Assembly (NCBI GenBank): GCA_039619475.1
Contig: CM077115.1
Span: forward strand, 101,430,393 to 101,494,392
DNA length: 64,000 nt
Reading direction: 5' to 3'
Source: Icerya purchasi
Lineage: Eukaryota; Arthropoda; Insecta; Hemiptera; Monophlebidae
Part shown: piece by piece, positions 11,811 through 25,256 of the stretch
Layout: every line of letters starts with the position of its first letter
Position numbering within the stretch: the first letter of the stretch is position 1
The notes under the pieces: generated by a model
What the model saw: the letters and a program-made list of their open reading frames with translations, nothing else
Told to the model about the DNA's origin: nothing
The model's database searches: none
Made by a program: the position numbers and the translations under genes

Positions 11811-12531
11811 GTAGTTAAAAAAACTCGATTTTTATGAATTACGTTTATTGTGAAAACTCTCAGCGACTAGATAATGATAAAAATGATAAAATTATACATA
11901 AAAAAAAACGGATATCAATATAGCTCAATTTTCGAAATTTTTAACTAGATTCTGAAAAAATGCGTTTAAACGAACGACATGGTACGGCTAACGAAATTTA
12001 TATATAATGTGTATCACGGATTAACTAGAATAATAATTACGTATTAACGGACAGTTAATAACGGCCAGTCAAAGCAGTTTCTCAATATTCACATTACGAC
12101 CGGGTAAAGAACAATTAAAAGTTATCTACTACCAGAATTATCTCTATTGTTACACATAAAATCTCCATATATCTAACAATTACAACCAGCCTGCGTTTTA
12201 CACCAATCGAAAATACGGAACTGACGGTATTTCTCGTTGATTTACTGCAAAATCGGTTTGTGCTGAAGTACCGCCATCACTACCGACTTCGTATATGCTA
12301 AGATGCCTACTCATATACACGACCGATCAAGAGTTCGCTACCGAACACTTGAAAAGATACAATCTCTCTGGCCGTGCGAGCACCTTCGAACTGAACTTCG
12401 GTGAGTAAATTAAATTCGAAGACATCCGAGAAACCAAAAATTAAATAAATGTAATCAGATAATTAACTTCTACCCCGAACATAGTCGACAGATGACGCGA
12501 CAAACATAACATCCGTATTAATATATACTAC
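11811..12531. repeat. Diverged interspersed repeat, copy B
   Basis: Its last 110 bp match 7545-7648 (copy A). The rest is a moderately GC-richer block (12180-12420) with no ORF. Confidence 0.35.
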
Positions 12532-13022
12532 AATAAAAAAAAACTTTAAATTCAATTCGAGCTAAACAAACACAACCTCCAGCAAATTGTTTTATTTTAA
12601 ACTTTGTTTTCTCAGACTAGTTATCAAGGTGAAAACATTTATTCCGCTCCAAAGTAAACTCAAACTTCATATAAAGTAAAGTTTAATGAATAAAAATTTA
12701 TTTTCAAGGTATCTTTCTCTATATTGCTTTATACTTTTATAAAAATTTAAACAATTTTCGGATCCTAAAAAATGATTAAACGACATTTTTCGGTAAAAAC
12801 TAATAAATTTGTTTTAAATAATCATTTAACGTATTGCTAAAAAAGTAAGAATTATATGTTCATTGTTTTTCAAGAAATTAATATACATTTAGCTTTTCAT
12901 TATCTTTTAGTTCACATAGTAAATTACAAATCAAAAAGTAAAATAACGAAATTGCGCTTCCATAAAGATTTATAAAAAACACAAAACATTTACTCGATAT
13001 TTATTTTACAAATTTTATATTA

Positions 13023-13028
13023 TTTATT
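13023..13028 (-). terminator. Candidate METTL3 polyadenylation signal
   Basis: An AATAAA hexamer on the minus strand lies about 120 bp beyond the stop codon. It sits just past a TA/CA microsatellite that would be in the 3' UTR. AATAAA is common by chance in DNA this AT-rich, so this is only the first suitable candidate. Confidence 0.4.
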
Positions 13029-13048
13029 ATACTTTTTCTTACGATTTA

Positions 13049-13125
13049 TATATATACACACACATATATATATATATATACACACACATATATATATATA
13101 TATACACATATACATATACATATAT
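13049..13125. repeat. TA/CA microsatellite
   Basis: Alternating TATATA and CACACA tracts lie in the predicted METTL3 3' UTR or just past it. Confidence 0.95.
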
Positions 13126-13146
13126 AAATTTACAGCAAACAAGTTG

Positions 13147-13261
13147 TCATCGCGTGCGAGATTGATTCATGCAATTTCCATCTGGATATCTTTTAGAAAA
13201 GGATGCGATGATTTCTGGATCAACTAGTCGCACGCCTTCTAATTGGTTACCTAAAGTAATC
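13147..13261 (-). CDS. METTL3: METTL3 exon 11, terminal coding exon (residues 520-557)
   Basis: It encodes [21 protein letters not shown] and a short tail ending in a TGA at 13149-13147. The LGNQL motif contains the conserved SAM-contacting Asn and Gln. A 4.9-kb intron precedes it. Confidence 0.93.
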
Positions 13262-16200
13262 CTAAAAGGTTAAAAATAAATCCAGATTATTTCCTTCGAA
13301 CATATTTCAATAATAGAATACTTTACGAACAGCTTATATTGACAAGGTCGAAAGAGAAATCAGCTTTTCTTCTTTATGAATACCTAAAGGTATTTATGAA
13401 ATTACATTTTATTTATTTTGTTGAAAAATTAATTATCAATGATGAACTACTTGTAAAAACATCTTAAACTATCAATTTTAGTTTCAATTCTGTTCCTTAA
13501 CTGTCTTCCACTGAAATCAAGGTTCATCAAACTTTAATCTGTGTTAAATATGTTCAGTAAGTAGTAGATGCTTCACAAAATTTTAGTTTGTGTTGAAATT
13601 TATACATTTTGCCTTTTTCTCTAGACTCCTTCTTTTATCATTAACTAATTGTTTTTTAACTCCATACATTCATCACTTTTACGGATTTCATATCTTTACA
13701 GGAGAAAAAAATATTTTAATTGTGTCCGACTATGTTCAACTTGTGCTGCTGTCAGTCGTAACATTTCACTGACCGCTTTACATTATTTCATATTAAAGAA
13801 GTTGTTTTTTTCTGTTTTCGTAAAAAATTCAATCAAGCAAAATTTGACATTTTCAGTGATTAATACATATTACTGATAACGTCGTGAAAGACCGAAATTT
13901 TTAGAAAATAAAAATTTAAAATAAATAATTAAAGTACCCGATAAAATAAAAACAAAATTTGAATAAATTACAGATGTATCTCGTCCTGTAGCATATGCCT
14001 GCTTTTTACAACTTATTCCACCAGAGGCCAACCATATCCTCGGACAATGATCAAACATTAATACTACTGTGCCTTATCTAATAATCCTGTTGAAGTAATG
14101 TCGTCCAATGGTCCTAACCAGTTGCAGCGAATACTCAAACTCATTCAGAAACAAACAAACCAAGCAAGTTCATTCAAAGTATATAAGGTACATGTGCCGT
14201 GATAGCCGTGCAATTACCGACGGAACTTGGGCTCTAATAAAATTTTAATAAAAAAAAATGGCTCGCAATAATCACAAACATAAAGGGAACTTCCGGTTAC
14301 TTCCAATTAATAAAATTAGAACAGGACCAATTGTTAAAAAATAATTATTTCAGTACCTAAACGAGATGAAAACTTGTTTTAAAATTTTATAAAATTATTA
14401 ATCCCTACATTTCCTTATATGCTCAATGTTATCAGGGAAAAAATACGAAAGTTAGATACCACAGTCCGAACAATTATTTCTCTAAAAGAATAATTATTTA
14501 TTCTTCCCTAATACATGAATCGAAAAATAAATAAAAAACAATTATCATAAAATACGAATATCATTTTATTTACAATATACGAACAATCAATAACGTTAAT
14601 ATTTAAACAGGTACACCCACCAGAAGAATTATAAACAATTATAGTCCCTAAAAAGATAAATGTTTCAACTTTTATCGTACTGGTGAACTTGACTGCATCT
14701 ACAGAAATTAAGAAATTAACCTGGAAAGAAACTATTTAAAAGATATACTTGTTCATCTTGTTTAACCGGGGCCATGTTTGATGGATGTATCTTTTTTTTT
14801 TTTTTTTTTTTTTTTTTTGGTTTCTTTTATACCATTTCAATCCAAAACCGATCATTTCTGTTACTGATAAATATTAGCAAGTATAAAAAATAGTAGATTC
14901 ATGTCAAACAGCATGAACAAAATTATTCAGGCTAGATGAAAAGTTATAACAAAACACCGACATCTAAATTGTTTGTGAGCAAAGCGACCTACGTTCCTGC
15001 ACTCTGAGTCTTTCAGACTTCCTTCTTTCTGCTCTATATTCTCGGCCGAGTCGATCTCAATTCTTCGTGCAATTCATTTCATATCCTCTACAAGTGGGGT
15101 TCACAAATTCCTGATCGTTTCTGATTCCAAAGGCGTTCTTCAGTCCATCTCCTCTCCTCCTTCTCATACTTCTGACGGTATCATCCTCTCTATTCGATCT
15201 CTTGTCTCCTCTTTGTTCTCGTCTCGTTCCATTCTCATAGACTTTCTATGAGTCCCTAATCATTCCAATATTGAGGGCAATGACTCAGCTGACTCTCTAG
15301 CTCGCTCAGCCGCCCGCATTGGTCCTTTCCTCAACTCTTTCCCTTCCTCAGACATTCTTTCTCTATCATGCTCTAATCATTCCAGACTTTGGTCTGGCGT
15401 GTATCCATCTTTATTCTCAAATCGATTTTCACAGTACCGTCTTATTCAACCGGTTCCTATTTTCCTGCCTTGGTTTCAATCTATTCCTATCTGTCGTCGT
15501 TCCACTGTTGTTTCCTTAATTAGACTTAGAATCAATCATTCTATACTCCCCTCTTCTCGCTTTCGATTCGCTTTGCCCCCTTCTCCTTTCTGCTCTCTTC
15601 ATGCTTCTGAGCCTTCTTGTATTTGTGATTCAAATCATATCCTATTCGAATTTTCTGCACTCTCTAACGAACGCTCCTTTCTTTACGCCCAACTTTTAGT
15701 TTTGGGTCTTCCTACTCCCTTAACGCTACCTATATCCTTTTCTTCACATTGCCTTCAGTTATTCCGTTGCTGCTGTCCTATGTTCTTTCCATTTCTGACC
15801 GCTTGGCTATTTAGTTCTATCTCTTAATTTTTCACGTTGTTGGGTCAAGAGGGGGAAAAAAGTGAATAATCTAAACTTTCCTGATCGTGTTTAAAACTAC
15901 TTTTATAAAAATTTTAAAATGTATTTTACACTTCAACATGTTGTCCAAGTGTGTCTGATGTTGTCATTTTCTTTACGACCGTTTTCTGATAAGTGTGTTC
16001 TTCCTTTTTCTTTTCTTTTTGGCTCGGCCTTCGCCATTTAGCCAGCTTTTTGTGCGACTAACCTAAAACGGTCTTACAAAATTCAAAGTAATTTTATAGA
16101 AAAGCTTTATTTATTTTTCTTTGATATTTTCTTTCTACAACTATCCAATTCTCCGACGCATAACTAACAAGGCGAACATCAAACGTGTGTGAGTCACCGA

Positions 16201-19200
16201 TTTGGTCCAATTTTTTCCAGATGGTAATATTCCGTAAAGAACGATAACGAATTTCACCTTTTTTGTACATTATTGATGCGTGAAACTCGATAAAATCGCG
16301 TTTAAAATTAGCGAACTAGCGTATACGAAGCGTGATCAAAAATTAACGAGAATTTTTAATTTTTTCCAAAAGTATTTACCTCATCGTCAATGTTTAACCC
16401 GTGGCCCCTCCAAAACTGTTCCCCTTTGATATTATGTGCTTATGCCACCATAATTTCAAGAAACCTATTGGAACGCTTTTTTAGGTATGGTCTTGAGGGG
16501 GCTCTGCGATTTCACCTTTATCTCATCTACTGTTGAAAAACGGTCCCCCCCTTTAAGTACCTTCTTCAGTTTGGGAAACAAGAGAAAATCCGTCGTGTCT
16601 CAAGAATAGGGCGGGGCTACGGCATTACAGGAATGTTGTTTCATCACGAATTGATGGATAAGCAAAGCGATATGCGACAGTGCGTTGTCGTGCTACAAAA
16701 TCCATAATTGCGTGAAACTTGCAAATAGTACTCCTTAGTGACTATTCAACCAGTCAGTAAAAATTCATGATGAACTATTCCATTCTAGTCAAAACGCGCG
16801 CAATTACAAAATTCTTGTTACTTTTTGGTCACACCTCATAAATCTTGGGGTTAGACGTTCAAATCCTTGTTTCGGTAACTTTTTTTTTTGTGATTATTTT
16901 ACTTTTTTTGTTTTTTTTTTTTTTACTTTTTTTTTATCTGTATAATAATTTATTCTTATTTATTATATAATTTGATATTATTTTAAATATTAAATTTTAT
17001 TAGTATAAAAATAATATAAAATTTGATTTTTTTTTTTTTGGGCGCGATAACAAAGATCCTATGCTCAGAAGTAATATAAAGGGGAAATAATCAACAGTTA
17101 AATAGCATTTCGGTCAAAGGTAGGTAATATAAAAGAACCAAGTAAAGGAATGATGAACAAAGGGAATGACAAGATGTACGAAGCACAGTAAGGAGCAGGA
17201 ATGTCACGTGCTAGGAGTTGAAAGTAAAAAATAGACATCGCTCATATGAGAGGGACAAACACCCAAAAAGAATGTGGTTGAAATTACAGAAAGCTTCATC
17301 GTTCGGTTGAAGAGGGCAGAACAGAGAAGGTGTTAAGGAAAAATTAAAACGAAGAAAAAGTATTAGTGAATGGTTAAGACGTAAACAAATAATGGAAACT
17401 ATACGCCGAAGTAAGGGGAAATCAAGAAACCACGATGATATTTATTAAAAAATTTGAAAAATTTATGTAGAAGAAAAAATTTTAAGTTTATTTACTCCAA
17501 TTTCCTTTTTTAATTAACACGCGTTTAATAAAATCCCGGAAAAGAGACCCGAACCTGGGAGGAACAACTCGTGGATTTTGCAAATACGATAATGCACCGC
17601 GGTCTCTTCTCCAGACATGGCAGACTTTTTCCTATTTCTCAAACTCAAGATGACACTTAAAGGAGAACGTTTTTCAACAGTAGATAAAGGTGAAATCACA
17701 AAGCGAGCTCAAGACCATACCTAAAAAGGCGTTCCAACAGTGTTTCTCGAACTTTGTAGGGACCATGGATTAATTAATTGAAGATGAGGCAAAAGTACAT
17801 TTTGAAAAAATTAAAAATTCTCGATAATGTGTTTGATCACGCTTCGTATACACTAGCTCGCTAACTTTAAACGTGATTTTCTTGAGTTCCACGCACCAAT
17901 GTAAAAAAAAAGGTGAAATTCTGTTTCGCTTTTTTACCGAATACTATCATTTGAAAAAAGTTGGACCAAATCGGAACCCACACTTCTGATGTTCTCTTTG
18001 TAAGAATAAAAATGTTAGTAATAATCATCACCGTTTTATAAACTGAAATGTCAACTTTGATTTTTGCAAACTTCTCGGGGAAAAAAATAAAACTCTAAAG
18101 AAAAAAAAAAAGAAATAGTCTACATAATTAAATATTTATTTCTTACCAGTTTGGCTGAACGTTATGAGATCTACCGAATAACTCTATTTTTCTCGTGCCC
18201 GGTGATAATCGTTCAATTATACCATAAATTTCATCCGGTTTATGACTAGTATCTCTCACTTCAGCTACAATTACATCACAATCTAAACCACGGTTCAAAT
18301 TTTGTGGGTTGCCTTTCATACCAACCTATATTCCGAGGGGGGAAAAAAAACAATATAAATACGTTAATATAAATTTCTACATAATTTAATAGTTAAATTT
18401 TACAGACCTATAATCGATGAAGCAGATGAATAAAATTATACCTGTATACAAAAAATACGAAATATTTCCTGATAAATGAATTAATATCGCACCCATTAGA
18501 GTGCTTCAATTTTTTTAGTTTATTCAAAACTGAATTAAATGTGTTGATGATTAGTGTTGGTTAAGTCTATTATATTATTATTGCGTTTGTAAAAAATGAG
18601 AAATTCTTCGTAACACTTAGAGGATGGTTTGCTTGTGGTGTAACTTAAATAAGAATAGTAATAAAGTAACTATCAAATTTTATTAAGCGCATTTTTAATG
18701 GAGAAAAAATATCATATTTCACAGGAATTAATGTGTGGCATTTTTTTTTATTTTATCTTTTGTTTATGGTCGAGTAGCTTTATAATAGTTGAAATTTATT
18801 CGTATTTTCTCTTTTTTGGCTACTACATCAGAGGACTCGGGTTCGAAACTTGTTTCGTTCCGGATCTGAATCGCTCCCACGTTTACGCGAAATAATTTTG
18901 GTACCAGAGAAATCTGGGAAAGCAAAGGCGGCCGAAAGAAAGGAACTGGCCCCTACTCTCAATAGTGACGTTGGGCTTAGTACACTGTAAACCTTAACTT
19001 CACAGTACGGGACTTACTTTAATTTTTTTTTAGATTTATTTTCGGTTTGAGTGCTTTTACTTCGATTAGTTAAAAAATATATTGTAAATATTATGAAAAT
19101 CAAAGAACATAAATAATTTAAATAATGTCGATAAGTTGATAACTTTGACAGTATTACTGACATTATTTTAGGTCTTTTAAAAATAGACATAATAGATGAA

Positions 19201-22200
19201 CCAACAATATTATGCATTTCTTCTTGTTTTTTACTGCAACATCATTTTCTTAGATTTTCATGGTATTCATTAAAATTCTTCGGGACTGAGCCAGTTCATT
19301 CTCAAACATTCTCGTGATTATTAATTATAAATCTTGAATTAATTAATACAAATATTTTACCCAAATAAACTAAAAAGATAGCGCAGAACATTTCAACTCA
19401 TTATATATTTATTGCTTAAAACCGTAAATAAAAAAAAAAAAAAAAAGAGTTTTTAGTATTAAATTAACGACTAATAGTATTCAGAGATTATTATCGCATG
19501 ATTGTTAAAAAAAAATTAAATATTGTTAATATTTATTTTCGTTATGTTCTGCTCAAATCTATCTAATAAGAAACGTACAGAAAGTGCGTTTTAAATCGCT
19601 AAATCCATTGTAAAGAAATATAAATAAAAAATTTTAAACTATAAGTAAACTGACTAAAAAATATACAAATCATATATATATATATGGCGATAAAAGTTAT
19701 CAATATAATTAATGGAACGCTATTTTCTATACCTGTACAGTATATTAAAATAACAAATTAAAATTCATTAAAATGCCAAAAAACTATATATAATATTTCA
19801 TATCGAAATAGTAATTTACTTTAGCTATGTTGTATTTATTAAAAGTAATCATTTTTTATTAGAATACAGTTTCAAATTATCAAATTAAATATAAACACAC
19901 TGAAATCGATTTTATTCTTATTATTTTGCTGAACTTAACTTTCGGCCTTCAATTATCCATTTCGAATTAACTTTAATTTAAAATATTAGTAACTTTAGTA
20001 AATATTATACAGGACTGAAAAACTAAATTAAATGAAATTTAAAAAAATTAAAAGTATAACAGGTAAAAGCCTAATTTTAGTGTAAACAGTATAAAACCTA
20101 CGTCAAATTAATAAACTCATCAGAAAAGTGATACTACTTTTAGAAATAAACAATGTATATGAATGAAAATTCCCACATTAAAATGCTTATTACTCAGTGT
20201 TGGTGGAATTAAAGCACAACAAATTGAAATTTTAAATAAAAGTAAATATAGTATTATAGCCATAACTGAACCGAACTAATTATGACAACAAATTCATAAA
20301 TTTAACAATTAATTCCAATGTTATTGCAATCGAAAATGTCGCAGAAATAAAAAAAGTAACCAAACACATTTTAATTGCCACAATACAAACGTTAACTATA
20401 CCGGTACAAATGAAAAAATTAATAGCAAAATAAATATAAAATGTAGAAATATCTGATTTGAAATAATATCAAAGAAAAAAAGAGTAATTTAGACGATTTT
20501 AATACAAAATCTAGCAAAAATTAAACAACAAAAGAAAAATACGATATTAAAACTTTTGAAAATAAAGAGGCCAGCAGTGGCTTAATTTAGTTATTGTGGA
20601 CAGGAAAATAATAAAAAATATAAGTTAAATTTTAAATTTGCATGATTTTTCAAACAATAAATAATACGTAAGAAATTAAAATATTAAAATTATTAAATGT
20701 CTGAGAACGAAATAAAAAAAAAAATGGAATTCATAAATGATCAGAATTGAATAAAAGAAGCATTAAATCCAAACAAAAGAAATATTAATGCCGCACAGTA
20801 ATTTCGTAAAATCAATAAAATAAAAAATAAAAGCACAGAAATTAAAAGCATTAATGTAAAAAATACTTGTTGGAAAAGAACCCTAGATTTTTTTACGCAG
20901 ATCGTCAAAAAACTAACTAGGGGAAAACACAGAAGTCAGATAAAAAAAAAAATCAAAGCCGCTTAATAACAGAAATGGTAATTAAATTAAAGAAAAATTA
21001 TAAGAAAAAAATAGCAATAAGCAAAAGCAGGTGTACCAGTGGGAAACGATTGTCTAAAGTAAACTGTACAAAATAATCATGCAAAACAAGAAGAAACTTC
21101 ATTTACTGAATGCTAAAAATGAACAAATAGCAGACAAAAAGAAAAATATAAACTAATTTATAATAAATTAATTTCAAACAGACGAAACTATAAATTGTTA
21201 CACCGAGGACAACACAGAAACTGAAATTCAAAGCTATGTGAATAAGAAAAAAAAACAAAAAAAAAAAAAAACGATTACAACATATCCAATAAAGTGATTG
21301 GAATTATAAATAAAAATCACCTGATCTATTTAACAACAATTTACAATACATATTTGAAACAAAAAATTAAATTATTAAATAAACCTAGAAAAAATTCGTA
21401 ATCTATAATTTTATTACCTAATTTTGGAAAAATGTACGAAATATTATACAATCGAAAATAGAAAAAGAAATAAAAAAAAAAGTCAATAGATACATAATTA
21501 TCAATTTGAATACACATAAAAATGGAAAAGGACATGAGTAGTTTAACAAATTTTGTTAAACATTATCATTGTGCACATTATTTTATTATGTGTTGTAAAA
21601 AAAAGAAAAAAAAAACAGAAACGCGGCGACTATTCTCGCCGTTTCGTATTTGCGTCGATTTTGGTAAACATTTTTTTTTTGTCGCTCACTTCACATTAAA
21701 GTGAACGGACATTAGAAAAGAACAAATAGTTTAACAGATTTTGTTAGTTCGACGAGTTTACCCTCTATCTCAAAACTCATATAGTAGTGTCCCATAAAAA
21801 GTTTCACGTTAAAAAAAAAAAAAACAAGCAATAAACACGTGTAAGAGTATAACTGCCACATACAGAATAATATCACAACTATAACTATAAAAATAATCAT
21901 GCTAATAAACTTCAAGTGGAACATTTGACAAAATAAAATAGTTGCCCATTTTAAATTACCTAAATAATACTTTGTAGTAAAGAACAGTTTATTATATGAA
22001 CAAAGACTTTTAAAAGCTAGTGTGCACATTCCCTTCAATGATTTGTTCAACAAAGCCATGGGAGAAATACATAAAGTGGTAGGATTTAAAAATAACATAA
22101 AATTAATATCTCCTTACAGCAGGAACCTAAGATGCAAAAATAAATAAGTGAAGAAATTAAAATAATCGTTCGAAAACTTAAAGAGCTAAGATTAAACCTG

Positions 22201-25200
22201 CAACAAAAAACCAATATGATTTTAGTAATCAAGAAAAGGAAAAATCATCAATCTGCACGGAGGAAAAATTAAGCCACAAAATGGAAATAATTTATTTAGA
22301 ATTAATAACAGATGAAAACCTTAATTTTACAATCATGTTAGTTACTCTTTAGATCGAATTAAAAAGAAAAATTGTAAAATTATAATTCTTTATAGGAATA
22401 TTTCTGTTTCCGAATTTCAAGAAGGAAAATTTTATATTGAGTATGAAAATATTATTTATTACGCGAAATTAAACAAAAAGAATAAAAATAAAATTAAATA
22501 AACTAAAAGAAAATATTATTAAAATATCAGCTTTTAAAACAGTTTTTACTGTGTACAAACCCTAAAGCAGGTCTCCTACTCAGGAAATTTCAATTAGAAA
22601 AAAAGAAAGAAATTAAAATAATACTAAAAATTCAGTAACTCCAACAAAAAAGAATTGAAATAAAAAATTAATAAAATTTGATTGAGTATTTTTTTTTTTT
22701 TTTTTGGCTCCAACTTTTACCATTTGGCCAATCTACCCGATTATGATTAAAGTACATTAATAAGTGACAGGAGAAATACAATAATGACTAGGTTGTTTAA
22801 AATACTTAATTAGTACGATGAATTAGCCGATTTAATGGCTTGAAATGATTTTAGTATGGTTTAAAAGTTCATCACTTCTATAATCATTCGATACCTTATG
22901 CAGCCCATTTTTTCCGCGCAACGCTTAGACGTGGTCGATCAACTTTAAATTTTAGAAAAACCCTTTTAAACGACTTCTTTGATCAGCAAATCATCGAACG
23001 TTGCGATAATAATACCACGAGGGAATAGTACGTGCCGTAAATATCTTCATGTACATAGTCAAAGAAGACGGGTAACGCGCTTTGTACACAATCAGTAAAT
23101 TAGAAGCATGAGAATTATATCAACTTGAAAAAAGAAATTTCTTAAACAAATCGAATAATTAATTTTTAAATTTGAAAGTAATACAAACGAAAAGCCGGAT
23201 GTTAAAGGAAAATTGGACGGTTAATAAAATGGAAGAAAAATACCTTGCCTATGCAATAGAAAAAAAAAGTAACAAAACACTCAGATTGACCCTATACAAC
23301 CGTATTCCAGTAAGATATAAAAGATAGCTTTGTACCTGCAAAACGTACAGAACTAGTGTAACATCAGCGACCCGAAATTCATTGGGCATTTGACAATGGA
23401 ACACTAAAAGAAAATCAACTGTTGAACTTGTGGTGGAAGAAGATTCCAACGTAAAAGAAAAAGGTATAAAAAACTTTAAAATCACAAAGCTTAAAACCTC
23501 TAATTTGCAAAATTTTTAAATTACGAAACGTAAAAATACAGCAACCGAAAACGGAAACTATGAAATCATTCAAGATATATATGTATAACGACATTTTAGA
23601 ACTGTTTAAGATGGCATAATAGAAAAATTTTAAAACAATAAAATGTAGATTTTATATTTATAAATAATAATGAATATTTCATTGCAGCAAAAATCAGAAG
23701 CAAGCTGTACTTTGGTTAAAATTGCTTTGTACGCTTTCAATGTTACGAAGTTTTTTTTTTTTTTCCCTGACCCAGCCACGCCATTTAGCCATTTCTCTCT
23801 AATTGATTTAAAAACTATTAAAAAAATGCGCAGAGACAAAAATAGGAACCATGTTATACAATCCGTGTGTTGAAAACAGAATAAGTGTATGTATCGCTAA
23901 AATCGGGTTAAAAATAATGACCATAAAAATTGAAAACAGTCGAAAAAACTACGAATTAGCCCAAAATATAAGAAAAATTTAGGAAGTACAAAAATTTTGT
24001 CACTTTTATAAATAAAACACAACTGTGATTCTCAAATACATATTTAAAATGGCTAAAAATTACTTTTTTAAATTTAAAAATTATCTTCTCAAACCGTTAG
24101 ATAGATTAAAATTCTGGAAAAATTATTACTTTTTCAACATTTTGTAACACATTAGTTCACAAAAGCTGCTCGTACATTAAAATTTTTTTAAAGATAAACA
24201 GTACCCTAAACATCATTTCTGCAGCTGAATTTTTTTTTTTTTATTAAATATATATGTACAAATCAAATCTGTTTGATATTCATCGGAAGAAGTTTTGCTT
24301 CAATAGCGACCAATCACGCTATTTGCTCCCAGCTAAAAAGTTATAACTTCGTTATTTTTTAAAATTTTTATTTGAAAATTGTTACTTTAGAAAGGACTGT
24401 CTTTAAGAAAAATAAAAAAAGTAAAAGTAAAAAAAAAAAACAAAGAAAAATAAAAAAAAAACTTTTAAATTTTAATGTATTTTAATACGATTTTTCATCC
24501 TTAACATTGTATAATTAAACACACCAAAAATAACTAATTGAAATTATATAATAATAATATTTAGTGATAAAAATAATCAGTAACCTAATTATTATTAAAT
24601 TTTCAAAAAAATGATAATAAAACTCCAAATATTAATATAAATTCAGATGTAGGAAAATCGCATTCAGGAAACTTTCAATAGCGGAATGGTAATAGAGCCA
24701 ATGCTTTATCAGTATAATAGATTATCAAAAAAAAAAAAAAAATCATTATTTAGAATATTTACCAAACAATGCTCCTTCCCGTGATTCAACCAATGACCAG
24801 TACGACCAGTTCGTATAATTCTTTGAAGCTGGTTGGTTTTTACCCAAATTAATTCATCAACGTATTCGTAGCCCCATAAAGATAAACAGTCTCTGCCCAA
24901 TTCCATAGCTCTACAGAGTAATAAAAAATTTGAGATATGTTTCAAGGTAAATTTAAAAATATGCTATTCTTCATGAATAAAACAACAACAAATTCCTGTA
25001 TACTTTAAACTAAAACAAAACTATCGTCTCCCAATGTATTATTACATTGGACAACTACAATTCGCGACGTTCAAAACAAAAGACTTTTATTTATAGGTAA
25101 ATTTTAATAAAACCATGTATTAATTTATTTAAATATATTTATCTTTAAATTTACACTGTTACATTCAAATATTATATAAATAAAACATTATTTACTTTTT

Positions 25201-25202
25201 AT

Positions 25203-25256
<54 letters not shown>

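Noticed and set aside
17514..17699. 61-codon minus-strand ORF
   Set aside because: It lies in the right arm of the mariner inverted duplication and is out of the transposase frame.
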